In this document: piece after piece, positions 9,700 to 18,390 of the stretch | Layout of the letters: the number at the start of each line of letters is the position of its first letter | How positions within the stretch are numbered: position 1 is the first letter of the stretch | Assembly (NCBI GenBank): GCA_944382125.1 | Contig: CALWMV010000001.1 | Span: 119,054-183,053, forward strand | Reading direction: 5' to 3' | Origin: an uncultured Lachnospiraceae bacterium | Lineage (GTDB): Bacteria > Bacillota > Clostridia > Lachnospirales > Lachnospiraceae | Length of the DNA: 64,000 nt | Notes under the pieces: model-generated | What the model was told of the DNA's origin: nothing | Databases searched by the model: none | What the model saw: the letters and a program-made list of their open reading frames with translations, nothing else | Translations under genes and position numbers: made by a program

Positions 9700-10521
9700 T
9701 TATACAAGCCGCTTCCTGGCAGCCCTGCTGATGGTCTCTATAAGGAACACTGTCACAAACAGAGCTATGAGTATCATGCCCACACTGGAATATTCCCTCC
9801 AGCCTATCTTCTCATTGAGTATAAGTCCCAGTCCGCCTGCACCCACATAGCCAAGTATGGACGCATATCTCACATTTCCCTCAAAGCAGAACAGACAGTT
9901 TGAAAGATAGGAGGGAAGCACCTGGGGTACTATGGATGTGATGAAAGCCCTGGTCTTGGTGGCGCCCATGGCCTCCATGGCCTCAAAGGCACCCATATCC
10001 ACTGTCTCTATCTCCTCGTAAAGGATCTTTCCTATATATGCAAAGGTAAATATGGCTATGGCAGTAGTTCCTGCAAGGGTACCCAGTCCAAAGACATAGG
10101 TCGCTATCAGTGCGGACACGAGGGTAGGCAGAGTACGCACTATGCTAAGCAGCAGTCTGACTGCTGCCACCACCACCCTGTTATGTATGATGTTCGTGGA
10201 CGCCAGCATGGCAAAGGGCACTACGGCTACCGAGCCTATGAAGGAGCCAAGGAGCGACATCTTTATGGTGTCAAACAAAGGCTGCCATATCTGGGGCATA
10301 TAATCCCACCTGGGAGGGAACATCTCTCCGAGTATGACGAAGAACTGATCTATCCTGCTGACCAGCACTGAAAGGTCAAAGCCTGTTATGTACACGGAAA
10401 GCACTGTCAGGAAAATGATGACCAGGGCATAGATCGGCGCCCTCGATCTCTTCTTTTCGATCTGCTTTCCATTTTCCAGCTTATAGACCTTCGGAGGGAA
10501 AAGTCTGTCATAAAGGCTCAT
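9700..10521 (-). CDS. phnE: Phosphonate-type ABC transporter permease (first PhnE)
   Basis: A 273-residue permease. A cytoplasmic N-terminal tail rich in Lys/Arg (KQIEKKRSRAP) precedes the first membrane helix (residues 29-47). The EAA loop is EEIETVDMGAFEAMEAMGATK. Its ATG overlaps the phnC stop as ATGA, a typical coupled junction. It is paralogous to the following phnE2 and the two presumably form a heterodimeric channel, as in several two-permease Phn systems. Confidence 0.88.
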   Translation of the reverse strand: MSLYDRLFPPKVYKLENGKQIEKKRSRAPIYALVIIFLTVLSVYITGFDLSVLVSRIDQFFVILGEMFPPRWDYMPQIWQPLFDTIKMSLLGSFIGSVAVVPFAMLASTNIIHNRVVVAAVRLLLSIVRTLPTLVSALIATYVFGLGTLAGTTAIAIFTFAYIGKILYEEIETVDMGAFEAMEAMGATKTRAFITSIVPQVLPSYLSNCLFCFEGNVRYASILGYVGAGGLGLILNEKIGWREYSSVGMILIALFVTVFLIETISRAARKRLV

Positions 10522-11270
10522 GCCGCCTCCTCTCCGCCGACGTTGTAGATGCTGTCAAGCACAGCCTGATCCACCTTGTCCGCCGGGCCGTCATATACCA
10601 CCTCTCCGGCCCTTATACCTATGACTCTGTCTGCATACTGAAGAGCCAGCTCCACATGATGTATGTTTATGAGTATGGTTATGCCCATGTCCTCATTTAT
10701 ATGCCTGAAATCATCCATGACCTGCTTGGCGGTAACAGGGTCCAGAGATGCAACAGGCTCATCTGCCAATATGATCTGAGGATCCTGAGCAAGGGTACGG
10801 GCAAGAGCCACTCTCTGCTGCTGACCTCCTGACAGCTGGTCAGCCCTTACAAAGGCCTTATCGAGTATGCCCACCTTGTCCAGAGCCTCCAGAGCCTTGA
10901 GCTTCTCCTCTCTGGTATATATGCCGGGCACTGCCCTCCACCAGGGCATGTCTGGAACGAAGGCCGTAAGTACATTTTTTATGACCGTGGTCCTGGTTAT
11001 CAGATTGAAGGACTGAAATATCATGCCTATGCGCCTTCTGAAGCTCCTGAGAGCCTTGCCCTGAAGGCTCATGACATCAATATCATCCACTGTGAGCCTC
11101 CCCTCGGTTATATCATGCATGCGGTTGATGGTGCGTATCAGAGTCGATTTTCCCGCACCTGAAAGGCCTATGATAGCGACGAATTCACCCTGCTCTATGC
11201 TCAGATCCACATGCTTAAGAGCCTCAAATCCGTTTGGATAGCGCTTGCTCACATTTTCAAAACGTATCAT
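10518..11270 (-). CDS. phnC: Phosphonate-type ABC transporter ATPase
   Basis: A 250-residue ABC ATPase of the PhnC group that powers the two PhnE permeases. Walker A is GLSGAGKST (35-43), followed by a Q-loop (MIFQSFNL), the signature LSGGQQQRVALARTL, Walker B ILADEPVASLDP and the switch His in INIHHVELAL. It starts after a 72-base gap that contains a terminator-like hairpin following the binding-protein gene, so transporter subunits are probably made in smaller amounts than the binding protein. Confidence 0.93.
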   Translation of the reverse strand: MIRFENVSKRYPNGFEALKHVDLSIEQGEFVAIIGLSGAGKSTLIRTINRMHDITEGRLTVDDIDVMSLQGKALRSFRRRIGMIFQSFNLITRTTVIKNVLTAFVPDMPWWRAVPGIYTREEKLKALEALDKVGILDKAFVRADQLSGGQQQRVALARTLAQDPQIILADEPVASLDPVTAKQVMDDFRHINEDMGITILINIHHVELALQYADRVIGIRAGEVVYDGPADKVDQAVLDSIYNVGGEEAA

Positions 11271-11287
11271 CTCTTGATCCCCTTTAC

Positions 11288-11323
11288 TTAAAAAGGGAAG
11301 GAAAGCCCTGGCTTCCCTTCCCC
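11288..11323 (-). terminator. Intercistronic terminator between phnD and phnC
   Basis: On the minus strand, GGGAAGGGAAGCC pairs with GGCTTTCCTTCCC and is followed by TTTTTAAG. A second small hairpin (CCGGATATGATCCGG, 11326-11340) precedes it. It probably allows partial read-through, giving more binding protein than permease. Confidence 0.65.
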
Positions 11324-11342
11324 TTCCGGATCATATCCGGTA

Positions 11343-12443
11343 TCACTGTGCACTGTTGAGCTGCTGTATCAGTTCCTGAGCAGCACGCTCTGAATCATAA
11401 TCGGAAGACTGTGCAGGAAGGTATCCGTTGTGGCTGTATATAGCTATGACCTCCTTGCCTTCCTCAGTATTTCCTATGTTTATGAATGCCTCAGAAAGAG
11501 CTGCCTTGAAGTCATCATCCATGATGGGAGATGTCTTGCTGACACTGATGGTATCGTTGTAGATGGCAGGTGTGACGCCTATCACATCAGTATCATCCCA
11601 GATGCTGTTTGTCATGGCATACTCTCCGGTCCACTCATCCTCATAGTCGCGGCGTGCGTCTGCATAGGTGCAGAGCACATCCACCTGCCCTGAAGCCAGA
11701 CGTGCAAAGGCGCTTCCGTAGGAATCAGACTGTACTGCATGAGGAAGATCCGTTATGTTCTTCTCAAAATTGTCCTGAAGCCAGAGTGAAGGATAGATAT
11801 ATCCTGCAGGTGATGAGGAATTTGCCACGCTCCAGTTAAGGTCGCTGACATCTTCCCAGGTAAGGGCCTCTCCTGCATTTACCTTGGCAGCTACTGCCTT
11901 GCCCTTTTCAGAGGGACCTGCGATGATGAGTGCGCGATAGCTGGTCACCTGATCGGTGGTGGGCTCTGTGGGCTCGTTGTCGTTCCAGTCCTTAGCGCTG
12001 TCAGAGTCTATGGAAAGTCCGTCTCTGGTAGCTGTCAGGAGCACGTCACATCCGTCATCATAAAGCACATAGGTGCCTCCGGGGATAAGTCCCACATCTG
12101 CTGTTCCTGCTGCAAGAGCCTCTCCCACTGCCTCGTAGCTGGTGCCGACCGTGATCTCGACCTCTCCGATATCATAGCCAAGCTTTGCAAGCTCATCAGT
12201 AAGGAGCACCTTGAGGGGCTCTGTGGCGGTGATGATCTCATCAGGTTCACGAGAGGGAACGAATGCGATACGAAGGGTATCGATCTCCTTGTTCTCTGCT
12301 GCCGTAGTCTCTTCTGCTGCGGCTGTCTCCTCTGCTGCCGCCTCAGTCTGAGCTGCGGTGGTCTCCTCTGCACTGCTTCCGCAGCCTGCAAGAAGACCCA
12401 TGCACAATGCTCCTGCGATCAGGAAAGATACTGATTTCTTCAT
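11343..12443 (-). CDS. phnD: PhnD-type substrate-binding lipoprotein
   Basis: A 366-residue solute-binding lipoprotein. The signal peptide MKKSVSFLIAGALCMGLLAGC has the lipobox LAGC, with lipidated Cys21. A low-complexity Glu/Ala/Thr linker (about 22-48) then leads to a two-lobed binding domain with PhnD hallmarks (IAFVPSREPDEI, ADVGLIPGGTY, SSSPAGYIYPSLWL, VDVLCTYADA). The start at 12443 has GGAGG 6 bases upstream; a longer in-frame reading to 12521 has none. It captures the ligand for the PhnC/PhnE transporter. The ligand could be phosphonate, phosphate or a related anion. Confidence 0.88.
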   Translation of the reverse strand: MKKSVSFLIAGALCMGLLAGCGSSAEETTAAQTEAAAEETAAAEETTAAENKEIDTLRIAFVPSREPDEIITATEPLKVLLTDELAKLGYDIGEVEITVGTSYEAVGEALAAGTADVGLIPGGTYVLYDDGCDVLLTATRDGLSIDSDSAKDWNDNEPTEPTTDQVTSYRALIIAGPSEKGKAVAAKVNAGEALTWEDVSDLNWSVANSSSPAGYIYPSLWLQDNFEKNITDLPHAVQSDSYGSAFARLASGQVDVLCTYADARRDYEDEWTGEYAMTNSIWDDTDVIGVTPAIYNDTISVSKTSPIMDDDFKAALSEAFINIGNTEEGKEVIAIYSHNGYLPAQSSDYDSERAAQELIQQLNSAQ

Positions 12444-12541
12444 GTTTTTCCTCCAATCTTTTTTGTTGAATTGCCAAATAACATGAATCTGTATATTGTA
12501 AGGGATGCTCGTCCCCGACAATCATTGCTGATCCCGGCCCG

Positions 12542-13519
12542 TCAGGCCGTATCGCCTATATGAAGATGTGTGGGCACCGTCAGGCTCACTGCCTGGGTAC
12601 GCTTAAGCCCTATGCGTCCAAGAAGAAGGCTGAGGGCATTTTCCCATACATAATCCGGAAGCATGTCTATCGAGGTATATGAGGGCCAGCGGCTCTCCAT
12701 GGTCTGTATATCCTGATATATGATGACCGCCGTATCCTTCGGTATGCGTATGCCTGACTCCTCCATGGCTTCGAGAGCGCCTCGTGCCACCTCATCGCTT
12801 CCAAGGAGCACCGCCTCTGCAAGGGCATCCTGCTCTATGGCTCTGCAGGTGAGCTCATACCCGCTCTCTCTGCTCATCTCTCCCACATGGAACAGCCTGT
12901 CTTCATACATGCCCCTGGCCATGAGCAGCTTTTGAAGCCCTTCCAGCCTGTGGACTCCTATGCGCCAGTCATGGTCCTCATATATGCCGCCTATATAGCC
13001 TACCGTCCTGTATTTCTTTTTATCTATAAGATAATTGACAAGCTCCTCCTCTCCCTTCTCAAAGTCGATCTGTATCTGATCGAATTCGTAGTCAGGGATC
13101 GAGGAATTGACAAAGACCAGGGCATAGGACAGGGATCTGAGGTAGTCCATCTCTGCCTCACTGAAGGCTCCGAAGGCTATGACCCCATCCACCATGGCAG
13201 GCTGTCCGTAGATCAGCCTCTCAAATGATACCTGATACTGCTCGGTCATCATCCTTCCCAGGCATGACAGTGCTCCCAGCCTTACGTTGTGTCTGTCCGG
13301 CCTTATGATCCTCCAGTCCGCCACACCTATGGTAAGCTTCTGCTTCTGCTCAGCGCTGCGTCTCTGTCTGGGGGACACATATCCCAGCATATGAGCCGCC
13401 TGGAATATCCTGGCTCTCACCTCTGGACTGACAGAGATGCTGTCGTCCTTGTTGAGCACCCTTGACACTGCCGAAGCAGATACCTGCGCCTCTCTGGCAA
13501 CATCCTTGATAGTAGCCAT
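12542..13519 (-). CDS. LacI-family transcriptional regulator
   Basis: A 325-residue LacI/GalR repressor. The helix-turn-helix MATIKDVAREAQVSASAVSRVLN lies at residues 1-23 with a hinge to about 60. A periplasmic-binding-like sensor domain follows (LTIGVADW, VAFGAFSEAEMD, VGYIGGIYEDHDWR). It resembles regulators of sugar genes of the GalR/EbgR type. It lies 98 bases upstream of phnD in the same direction and probably controls the phn-nucleotidase operon. A LacI-type regulator suggests the imported ligand is or contains a sugar, but this is inference. Confidence 0.88.
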   Translation of the reverse strand: MATIKDVAREAQVSASAVSRVLNKDDSISVSPEVRARIFQAAHMLGYVSPRQRRSAEQKQKLTIGVADWRIIRPDRHNVRLGALSCLGRMMTEQYQVSFERLIYGQPAMVDGVIAFGAFSEAEMDYLRSLSYALVFVNSSIPDYEFDQIQIDFEKGEEELVNYLIDKKKYRTVGYIGGIYEDHDWRIGVHRLEGLQKLLMARGMYEDRLFHVGEMSRESGYELTCRAIEQDALAEAVLLGSDEVARGALEAMEESGIRIPKDTAVIIYQDIQTMESRWPSYTSIDMLPDYVWENALSLLLGRIGLKRTQAVSLTVPTHLHIGDTA

Positions 13520-13557
13520 ATGCCCCGTCCCCCTTCTTCTTTGTGATTCACGACCTG

Positions 13558-13587
13558 ATTATATACAGCCTGGCATCGGAACGTCAA
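13558..13587 (-). promoter_or_regulatory. Promoter of the LacI gene at 13519
   Basis: Read on the minus strand, TTGACG and TATAAT are separated by 18 bases. It is divergent from the metK promoter. Confidence 0.65.
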
Positions 13588-13647
13588 TATAATTTACTAA
13601 AATTTTACTAAAATATTTCCATGTTTATGATCCTGCTGTTTTCCTGC

Positions 13648-13676
13648 TTGTCATACAGACATTCATGTGCTATAGT
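13648..13676 (+). promoter_or_regulatory. Promoter of metK
   Basis: TTGTCA (13648-13653) and TATAGT (13671-13676) are separated by 17 bases, immediately upstream of the SAM riboswitch. Confidence 0.75.
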
Positions 13677-13701
13677 AGCATTCACGCAATCGAATAATGA
13701 A

Positions 13702-13816
13702 CCTTGTTTCGAGTGGTGGAGGTACATAGGACCTGTGAAGCCACGGCAACCCCTTTTGCCAGCAAAGCATAAGGAAGGTGCCTGCCTGAGCGAAGCGCTT
13801 GCTTTGAACAACAAGG
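13702..13816 (+). ncRNA. SAM-I (S-box) riboswitch
   Basis: The core matches the S-box: GAAGCC-CGGCAACC (13718-13752 region), then AAGGTGCCTGCCTGAGCGAA. The P1 helix is visible as CCTTGTT (13702-13708) pairing with AACAAGG (13810-13816). A strong terminator follows. Binding of SAM would stabilise P1 and allow termination, shutting off metK when SAM is plentiful. Confidence 0.92.
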
Positions 13817-13832
13817 CGGTTTTAGATATCCT

Positions 13833-13862
13833 GCCCGTGTTCAAGCGACACGGGCTTTTTTA
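13833..13862 (+). terminator. Riboswitch expression-platform terminator
   Basis: GCCCGTGT (13833-13840) pairs with ACACGGGC (13848-13855), followed by a run of T residues (13856-13861). It lies between the SAM riboswitch and metK. Confidence 0.88.
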
Positions 13863-13948
13863 TATCTGAAAATACCGGCATGTTCCGGTACAGGGGCTCT
13901 TATTCGAGGGAATCATCAAGCGTTCTCAAAGTACGAAAGGAGAAAGAT

Positions 13949-15142
13949 TTGGAAAGACATTTATTTACATCCGAAAGCGTTACTGAAGGGCACCCGGACA
14001 AGATATGCGACAGGATATCCGATGCCATACTGGATGCCTACATCAAAAAGGATCCCCAGAGCCGTGTTGCCTGCGAGACCACCTGCACTACGGGTCTCAT
14101 CATGGTCATAGGCGAGATAAGCTCCAGAGCCGCCATCAACATCCAGGAGATAGTAAGGGAGACAGTCCGTGAGATAGGCTATGACAGGGCAAAATACGGT
14201 TTTGACTGTGAGACCTGCGGCGTCCTGACTGCCATTGATGAGCAGTCAGGAGATATAGCCCTCGGTGTGGACAAGAGTCTCGAAGCAAAGGAAGGAGAAG
14301 AGGATATCTCTTCCATCGGAGCCGGAGACCAGGGTATGATGTTCGGCTATGCCTGCAATGAGACTCCTGAGCTTATGCCCTATCCGATCATGATGGCCCA
14401 CAGGCTTACAAGACGCCTCAGTGAAGTTAGGAAGGACGGTATACTTCCCTATCTCCGTCCTGACGGCAAATCCCAGGTCACCGTGGAATATGACGCTTCC
14501 GGAAAGCCTGTCCGCATAGATGCCATAGTCATAAGCACCCAGCACGACCCCAATACCACCCATGAGCAGATCGAAGCAGATATCATGGAACAGGTCATAA
14601 GACCTGTGGTCCCCCAGGACATGCTGGATCAGGATACAAAATACTATATCAATCCTACCGGACGTTTTGTGATCGGAGGTCCCCATGGCGACAGCGGCCT
14701 TACAGGCAGAAAGATAATCGTAGATACCTATGGCGGATATGCACGCCATGGCGGCGGAGCATTTTCCGGCAAGGATCCCACAAAAGTAGACCGCAGCGCC
14801 AGCTATGCTGCCCGCTATGCAGCAAAAAATCTGGTGGTCGCAGGACTCTGTGACAGAGTTGAGATCCAGCTCAGCTACGCCATAGGAGTGGCAAATCCCA
14901 CCTCAATCATGATAGACACCTTCGGTACTGCAAAGATCCCGGAGGAGGCCCTTTCAGACGCAGTTAGAAAAGTATTTGATTTCCGTCCCGCCGGCATCAT
15001 AAAGATGCTGGACCTCCGCCGCCCCATCTATAAGCAGACTTCGGCTTACGGACATTTCGGGCGCACGGATGTGGACCTTCCCTGGGAGCACACAGATAAG
15101 GCAGAGGAGCTTAAGAAGGCCGTAAAAGAGCTCGGGTATTGA
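13949..15142 (+). CDS. metK: S-adenosylmethionine synthetase
   Basis: Makes SAM from methionine and ATP. The start is TTG at 13949, preceded by AAAGGAG, giving 397 residues beginning [17 protein letters not shown] after the initiator, which matches the family N-terminus. The longer in-frame reading from 13880 would start in the terminator region and is unlikely. Signatures present are [12 protein letters not shown] near 118-129, the [19 protein letters not shown] loop near 263-281 and the C-terminal ATP-binding segments. Expression is controlled by the SAM-I riboswitch upstream. Its product feeds methyltransferases whose by-product SAH is cleared by MtnN at 5824. Confidence 0.96.
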   Translation: MERHLFTSESVTEGHPDKICDRISDAILDAYIKKDPQSRVACETTCTTGLIMVIGEISSRAAINIQEIVRETVREIGYDRAKYGFDCETCGVLTAIDEQSGDIALGVDKSLEAKEGEEDISSIGAGDQGMMFGYACNETPELMPYPIMMAHRLTRRLSEVRKDGILPYLRPDGKSQVTVEYDASGKPVRIDAIVISTQHDPNTTHEQIEADIMEQVIRPVVPQDMLDQDTKYYINPTGRFVIGGPHGDSGLTGRKIIVDTYGGYARHGGGAFSGKDPTKVDRSASYAARYAAKNLVVAGLCDRVEIQLSYAIGVANPTSIMIDTFGTAKIPEEALSDAVRKVFDFRPAGIIKMLDLRRPIYKQTSAYGHFGRTDVDLPWEHTDKAEELKKAVKELGY

Positions 15143-15183
15143 TCTTCAAGTTTCCATTAGTTTTTGAGCCAGATAACAGAAGG

Positions 15184-15231
15184 TTATCTAAACCTGATAT
15201 TATCTATACTTGATATTATCTAAACTTCTAA
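15184..15231. repeat. Three tandem 16-base repeats
   Basis: TTATCTAAACCTGATA (15184-15199), TTATCTATACTTGATA (15200-15215) and TTATCTAAACTTCTAA (15216-15231) are consecutive imperfect copies. They lie between metK and its terminator, facing the hicB remnant. Function is unknown. Confidence 0.7.
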
Positions 15232-15242
15232 CAAATTTAAAA

Positions 15243-15277
15243 GCGCTGACCCTTTGGATCTGGATCAGCGTTTTTTT
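15243..15277 (+). terminator. metK terminator
   Basis: CGCTGAcCC pairs with GGaTCAGCG (CGCTGA at 15244-15249, TCAGCG at 15265-15270), followed by TTTTTTT (15271-15277). Confidence 0.8.
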
Positions 15278-15284
15278 ATATACC

Positions 15285-15524
15285 TCAGGAAAACAGCTTT
15301 TCCTGAAGTGCCTCCTGAAGAACTTTGGAAAAATTGATATGCCTGTCGATGGCTGCCTTGTTAAGCCATGCAGGTATGGTAAGAGTTTTTTTGACAGCCT
15401 TTTCAAAATGCTTCCTGGCATACTCATCAACATCTACTGAAATGATATTTACAAAGGCTTCATCTACATCACCTGATGATAAGCCAAGTTCATTCAGGAC
15501 TTTACCCGGATCGATCTGTCCTAA
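15285..15524 (-). pseudogene. HicB-type antitoxin remnant (C-terminal part)
   Basis: A minus-strand open frame of 79 codons with no start codon encodes GKVLNELGLSSGDVDEAF, then ISVDVDEYARKHFEKAVKKT, LTIPAWLNKAAIDRHINFSK and VLQEALQEKL, and ends at TGA. The segment VKKTLTIPAWLNKAAI...FSKVLQEAL is typical of the C-terminal ribbon-helix-helix of HicB antitoxins. Two stop codons (TAA, TGA at 15525-15530) lie directly upstream in frame. The N-terminal RNase-H-like half and any HicA toxin are absent. This is a decayed toxin-antitoxin locus. Confidence 0.7.
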
Positions 15525-15637
15525 TTATCAACGAATCGTAAGAACAGTATTCATACTATGAATAGATTATTTTTAAGCTATATTGAAAGACAATTTTATT
15601 TCTCAGGATACTGTTGGAAAGAAAAGGCTGAAATGAT

Positions 15638-16276
15638 TCAGCCCTGGATGCTTTCCAGCACTGCAGAATATACTTTCCGGGCCTTCCCGTCGGCCTCAAG
15701 ATACATCTTCTTTGCTTTTTCCTCAAGCTCTGCTGCATATGCCCTGTCCTTCATGGAAGAGGTATTGATGAGGACATTCAAATAGGCTGAGGAAAGGGCC
15801 GCATCAAGGGAAGCTGCCGAGCAGCCCGCATCACTTATGAGGAGCCTTGATCCCTTTTCTGCTGCCTCCACGGCTATATCTATTCCGCGGCAGCAAAGCT
15901 CCATAAGAGAAAGGGGAACTGAGGCCGCATCTCTTAGGCAGGCTTCCATGGCTCTGTCCTTCTCTTCCCTCTCTGCCTCCGTATCCTTAGGCATCTTATA
16001 GACTGCTGACATGGGCTCAAAGACCTCCGCGTCCCTGTCCATAAGCGAAAGGGCTTCAACCCTCAGCTTCTCACATTCCAGAAGGAGTCTTTCCATGTCA
16101 TCATTGACCTCTGCATATGCAGGCTTTCCAACGGTAAATGCCGCTGCCATTGATGAAAGGGAGATGCCTACCGAGGCTATGAGGGCTGCCGCTCCTCCGC
16201 CTCCGGGGACAGAACTCTTTTCAGAAAGAAGAGCCGTAAATCTGTCTAATGTTTCGTTTTTAAAATTATATTTCAT
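15638..16276 (-). CDS. fchA: Cyclodeaminase/cyclohydrolase family protein (methenyl-THF cyclohydrolase)
   Basis: A 212-residue, mostly helical protein of the formiminotransferase-cyclodeaminase C-terminal family. The N-terminus has the family motif SVPGGGGAAALIASVGISL near residues 22-40, and a D-A-E-V-F motif near 82-86. As a stand-alone protein beside formate-THF ligase it most likely interconverts methenyl-THF and formyl-THF, or deaminates formimino-THF, in one-carbon metabolism. The ribosome site is weak. It lies 144 bases downstream of fhs on the same strand. Confidence 0.88.
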   Translation of the reverse strand: MKYNFKNETLDRFTALLSEKSSVPGGGGAAALIASVGISLSSMAAAFTVGKPAYAEVNDDMERLLLECEKLRVEALSLMDRDAEVFEPMSAVYKMPKDTEAEREEKDRAMEACLRDAASVPLSLMELCCRGIDIAVEAAEKGSRLLISDAGCSAASLDAALSSAYLNVLINTSSMKDRAYAAELEEKAKKMYLEADGKARKVYSAVLESIQG

Positions 16277-16374
16277 CGATTCTTGCCTTTTTTAAGTTTA
16301 TACTCTTGAGATTTTGCACTTTGTTCATGTTCAAGTCAGTACATCAGCTCACCGGATTTCTTGTGGCCCTGCCG

Positions 16375-16408
16375 TATTCAAGGCCCTGTCATATTCAAGG
16401 TCCTGTCA
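16375..16408. repeat. 17-base tandem duplication between fhs and fchA
   Basis: TATTCAAGGCCCTGTCA (16375-16391) is followed directly by TATTCAAGGTCCTGTCA (16392-16408), with one mismatch. It lies just downstream of the fhs stop. Confidence 0.6.
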
Positions 16409-16420
16409 TCTCTCATAAGA

Positions 16421-18097
16421 TCAGAACAGGCCCATGATCCTTCCGTCATCGGTAACATCTATATTTTCAGCTGCAGGCACCTTGGGAAGACCGGGCATGG
16501 TCAGGATGTCTCCCGTATAGGCTACTATGAATCCGGCTCCTGCCTTGACCCGGAGATCCCTTACGGTAATGCGGAATCCCTCCGGTGCTCCAAGGAGCGT
16601 CGGATCATCTGAAAAGCTGTACTGGGTCTTTGCCATGCATATGGGCATATGTGAAAATCCAAGCTTGGCAAGCTCTGAAGCTGCAGTCCTTGCCGCCGGC
16701 GTCAGGTCCGCGCCCTCTGCATGATAAATGCGCCTTGCTATGGCATCTATCTTTTCCTCTATGGACATGTCCTCATCATAGGCAAAATGAAGCTCTGAAG
16801 GCTGCTCGCAAAGCCTTACCACCTCCCGTGCAAGCTCTGCTCCCCCCTCTCCTCCATCGGCCCAGACCGTGGAAAGAACAGCTTTTATGCCTCTCTCGGC
16901 GCATTTATCCATGAGCAGCTTCTGCTCAGCTTCCGTATCCGTCGGAAAGGCATTGACTGCAACCACTGCAGGTATGCCATATACCGAAGTCATGTTTTCT
17001 ACGTGCTGAAGGAGATTGGGAAGGCCTCTCTCAAGAGCTTCCAGATCCTCATGCGAAAGCTCTGTCTTGGGCAGACCGCCATGCATCTTGAGGGCCCGCA
17101 CCGTGGCCACCACTACCACACAATCCGGTTTGAGGCCTGCCATGCGGCACTTTATATCCATGAATTTCTCTGCGCCCAGATCCGCACCGAAACCGGCCTC
17201 CGTCACCGTATATTCAGAAAGCTTAAGAGCCATGCGGGTCGCCATGACACTGTTGCAGCCATGGGCTATATTGGCAAAGGGACCCCCGTGAACAAAAGCA
17301 GGCGTATGCTCCAGAGTCTGGACAAGGTTTGGCTTAAGGGCATCCTTAAGGAGCGCCGCCATGGCTCCCTGGGCCTTCAGATCTCCGCAGGTCACAGGAG
17401 TCCCGTCATGTCTGTATGCCACTATGATACGGGCCAGTCTCTCCTTAAGATCGTGCAGATCATTTGCAAGGCAAAGCACAGCCATGATCTCCGATGCAAC
17501 GGTTATCTCAAAGCCGTCCTCCCTCGGCACTCCGTCGGTACGCTTTCCAAGCCCGTCCACGATGCTTCTGAGCTGCCTGTCATTCATATCCACAGCCCTC
17601 TTCCAGGTCACTCTCTTGACATCTATGCCAAGGCTGTTCCCCTGATATATATGATTATCCAGCATGGCAGCCAGCAGATTGTTGGCAGCCCCTATGGCGT
17701 GAAAATCTCCGGTAAAATGAAGGTTGATATCCTCCATGGGCACCACCTGGGCATAGCCGCCTCCTGCCGCTCCGCCCTTTATGCCAAATACAGGGCCAAG
17801 GCTTGGCTCCCTGAGAGCCAGGGCGCTCTTTTTTCCTATATGCCTGAGTCCGTCAGCCAGGCCTATGGAGGTCGTGGTCTTTCCCTCTCCTGCAGGGGTG
17901 GGAGTGATGGCTGTGACAAGCACCAGCCTGCCGTCCTTCCTGTTCTTCATGTCACTGATAAGGCGATAGTCTATCTTTGCTTTATATTTGCCATATTCCT
18001 CTATATATCCGTCATCTATACCCAGGGACTCGGCTATCTCCCTTACGGGCTCCATCCTGTTTTCCTGAGCTATCTCTATATCGGTTTTGTATCCCAT
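16421..18097 (-). CDS. fhs: Formate-tetrahydrofolate ligase
   Basis: ATP-dependent activation of formate to 10-formyl-THF, supplying one-carbon units. The 558-residue sequence has the P-loop [20 protein letters not shown] near residues 65-84, the family signature [27 protein letters not shown] (about 109-135) and [16 protein letters not shown] near 268-283. The length matches the family. GGAGAGGGG lies 6-7 bases before the ATG. A -10 like TATAAT at 18234-18239 suggests a leader of about 130 bases, in which I do not recognise a THF riboswitch. It pairs with fchA downstream. Confidence 0.96.
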   Translation of the reverse strand: MGYKTDIEIAQENRMEPVREIAESLGIDDGYIEEYGKYKAKIDYRLISDMKNRKDGRLVLVTAITPTPAGEGKTTTSIGLADGLRHIGKKSALALREPSLGPVFGIKGGAAGGGYAQVVPMEDINLHFTGDFHAIGAANNLLAAMLDNHIYQGNSLGIDVKRVTWKRAVDMNDRQLRSIVDGLGKRTDGVPREDGFEITVASEIMAVLCLANDLHDLKERLARIIVAYRHDGTPVTCGDLKAQGAMAALLKDALKPNLVQTLEHTPAFVHGGPFANIAHGCNSVMATRMALKLSEYTVTEAGFGADLGAEKFMDIKCRMAGLKPDCVVVVATVRALKMHGGLPKTELSHEDLEALERGLPNLLQHVENMTSVYGIPAVVAVNAFPTDTEAEQKLLMDKCAERGIKAVLSTVWADGGEGGAELAREVVRLCEQPSELHFAYDEDMSIEEKIDAIARRIYHAEGADLTPAARTAASELAKLGFSHMPICMAKTQYSFSDDPTLLGAPEGFRITVRDLRVKAGAGFIVAYTGDILTMPGLPKVPAAENIDVTDDGRIMGLF

Positions 18098-18287
18098 GTT
18101 TTACCCCTCTCCTGCTTATTTTATTCCCGGCAGATCTATCGTGATTCACTGACCGATTCCCTGTCATGGATCTCAGCTCGTATATGCCTGTCACTGCTTT
18201 ATCCATGTCTCTGACGGAAATGATCCTTTGATGATTATACTATATTTGTCAGATAAATCCTACACACACATGTCCTTAACAAAATAT

Positions 18288-18332
18288 AAGGACCCCGAAG
18301 CCCTGCATGAAGCAAAGGCGTCCGGGATCCTT
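18288..18332 (-). terminator. Terminator of the MFS-GntP-aldo/keto reductase operon
   Basis: On the minus strand, AAGGATCCCGGACGCC pairs with GGCTTCGGGGTCCTT with small mismatches, followed by ATATTTTG. It lies about 60 bases after the aldo/keto reductase stop. Confidence 0.65.
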
Positions 18333-18390
18333 ACATGAGTGAATGATTGATACATCAATTATCTATTGCCAGGCCGGAAGGAGATAAATA

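Noticed and set aside
6686..12443. Phosphonate catabolic operon
   Set aside because: Only the transporter resembles phn; no C-P lyase, phosphonatase or related enzyme is present in the window.
13621..13869. Open frames on both strands across 13608-13869
   Set aside because: They overlap the metK promoter, SAM riboswitch and terminator, which explain this sequence better.
18098..18240. Tetrahydrofolate riboswitch upstream of fhs
   Set aside because: The leader lacks the conserved THF aptamer segments and I see no matching long-range pairing.
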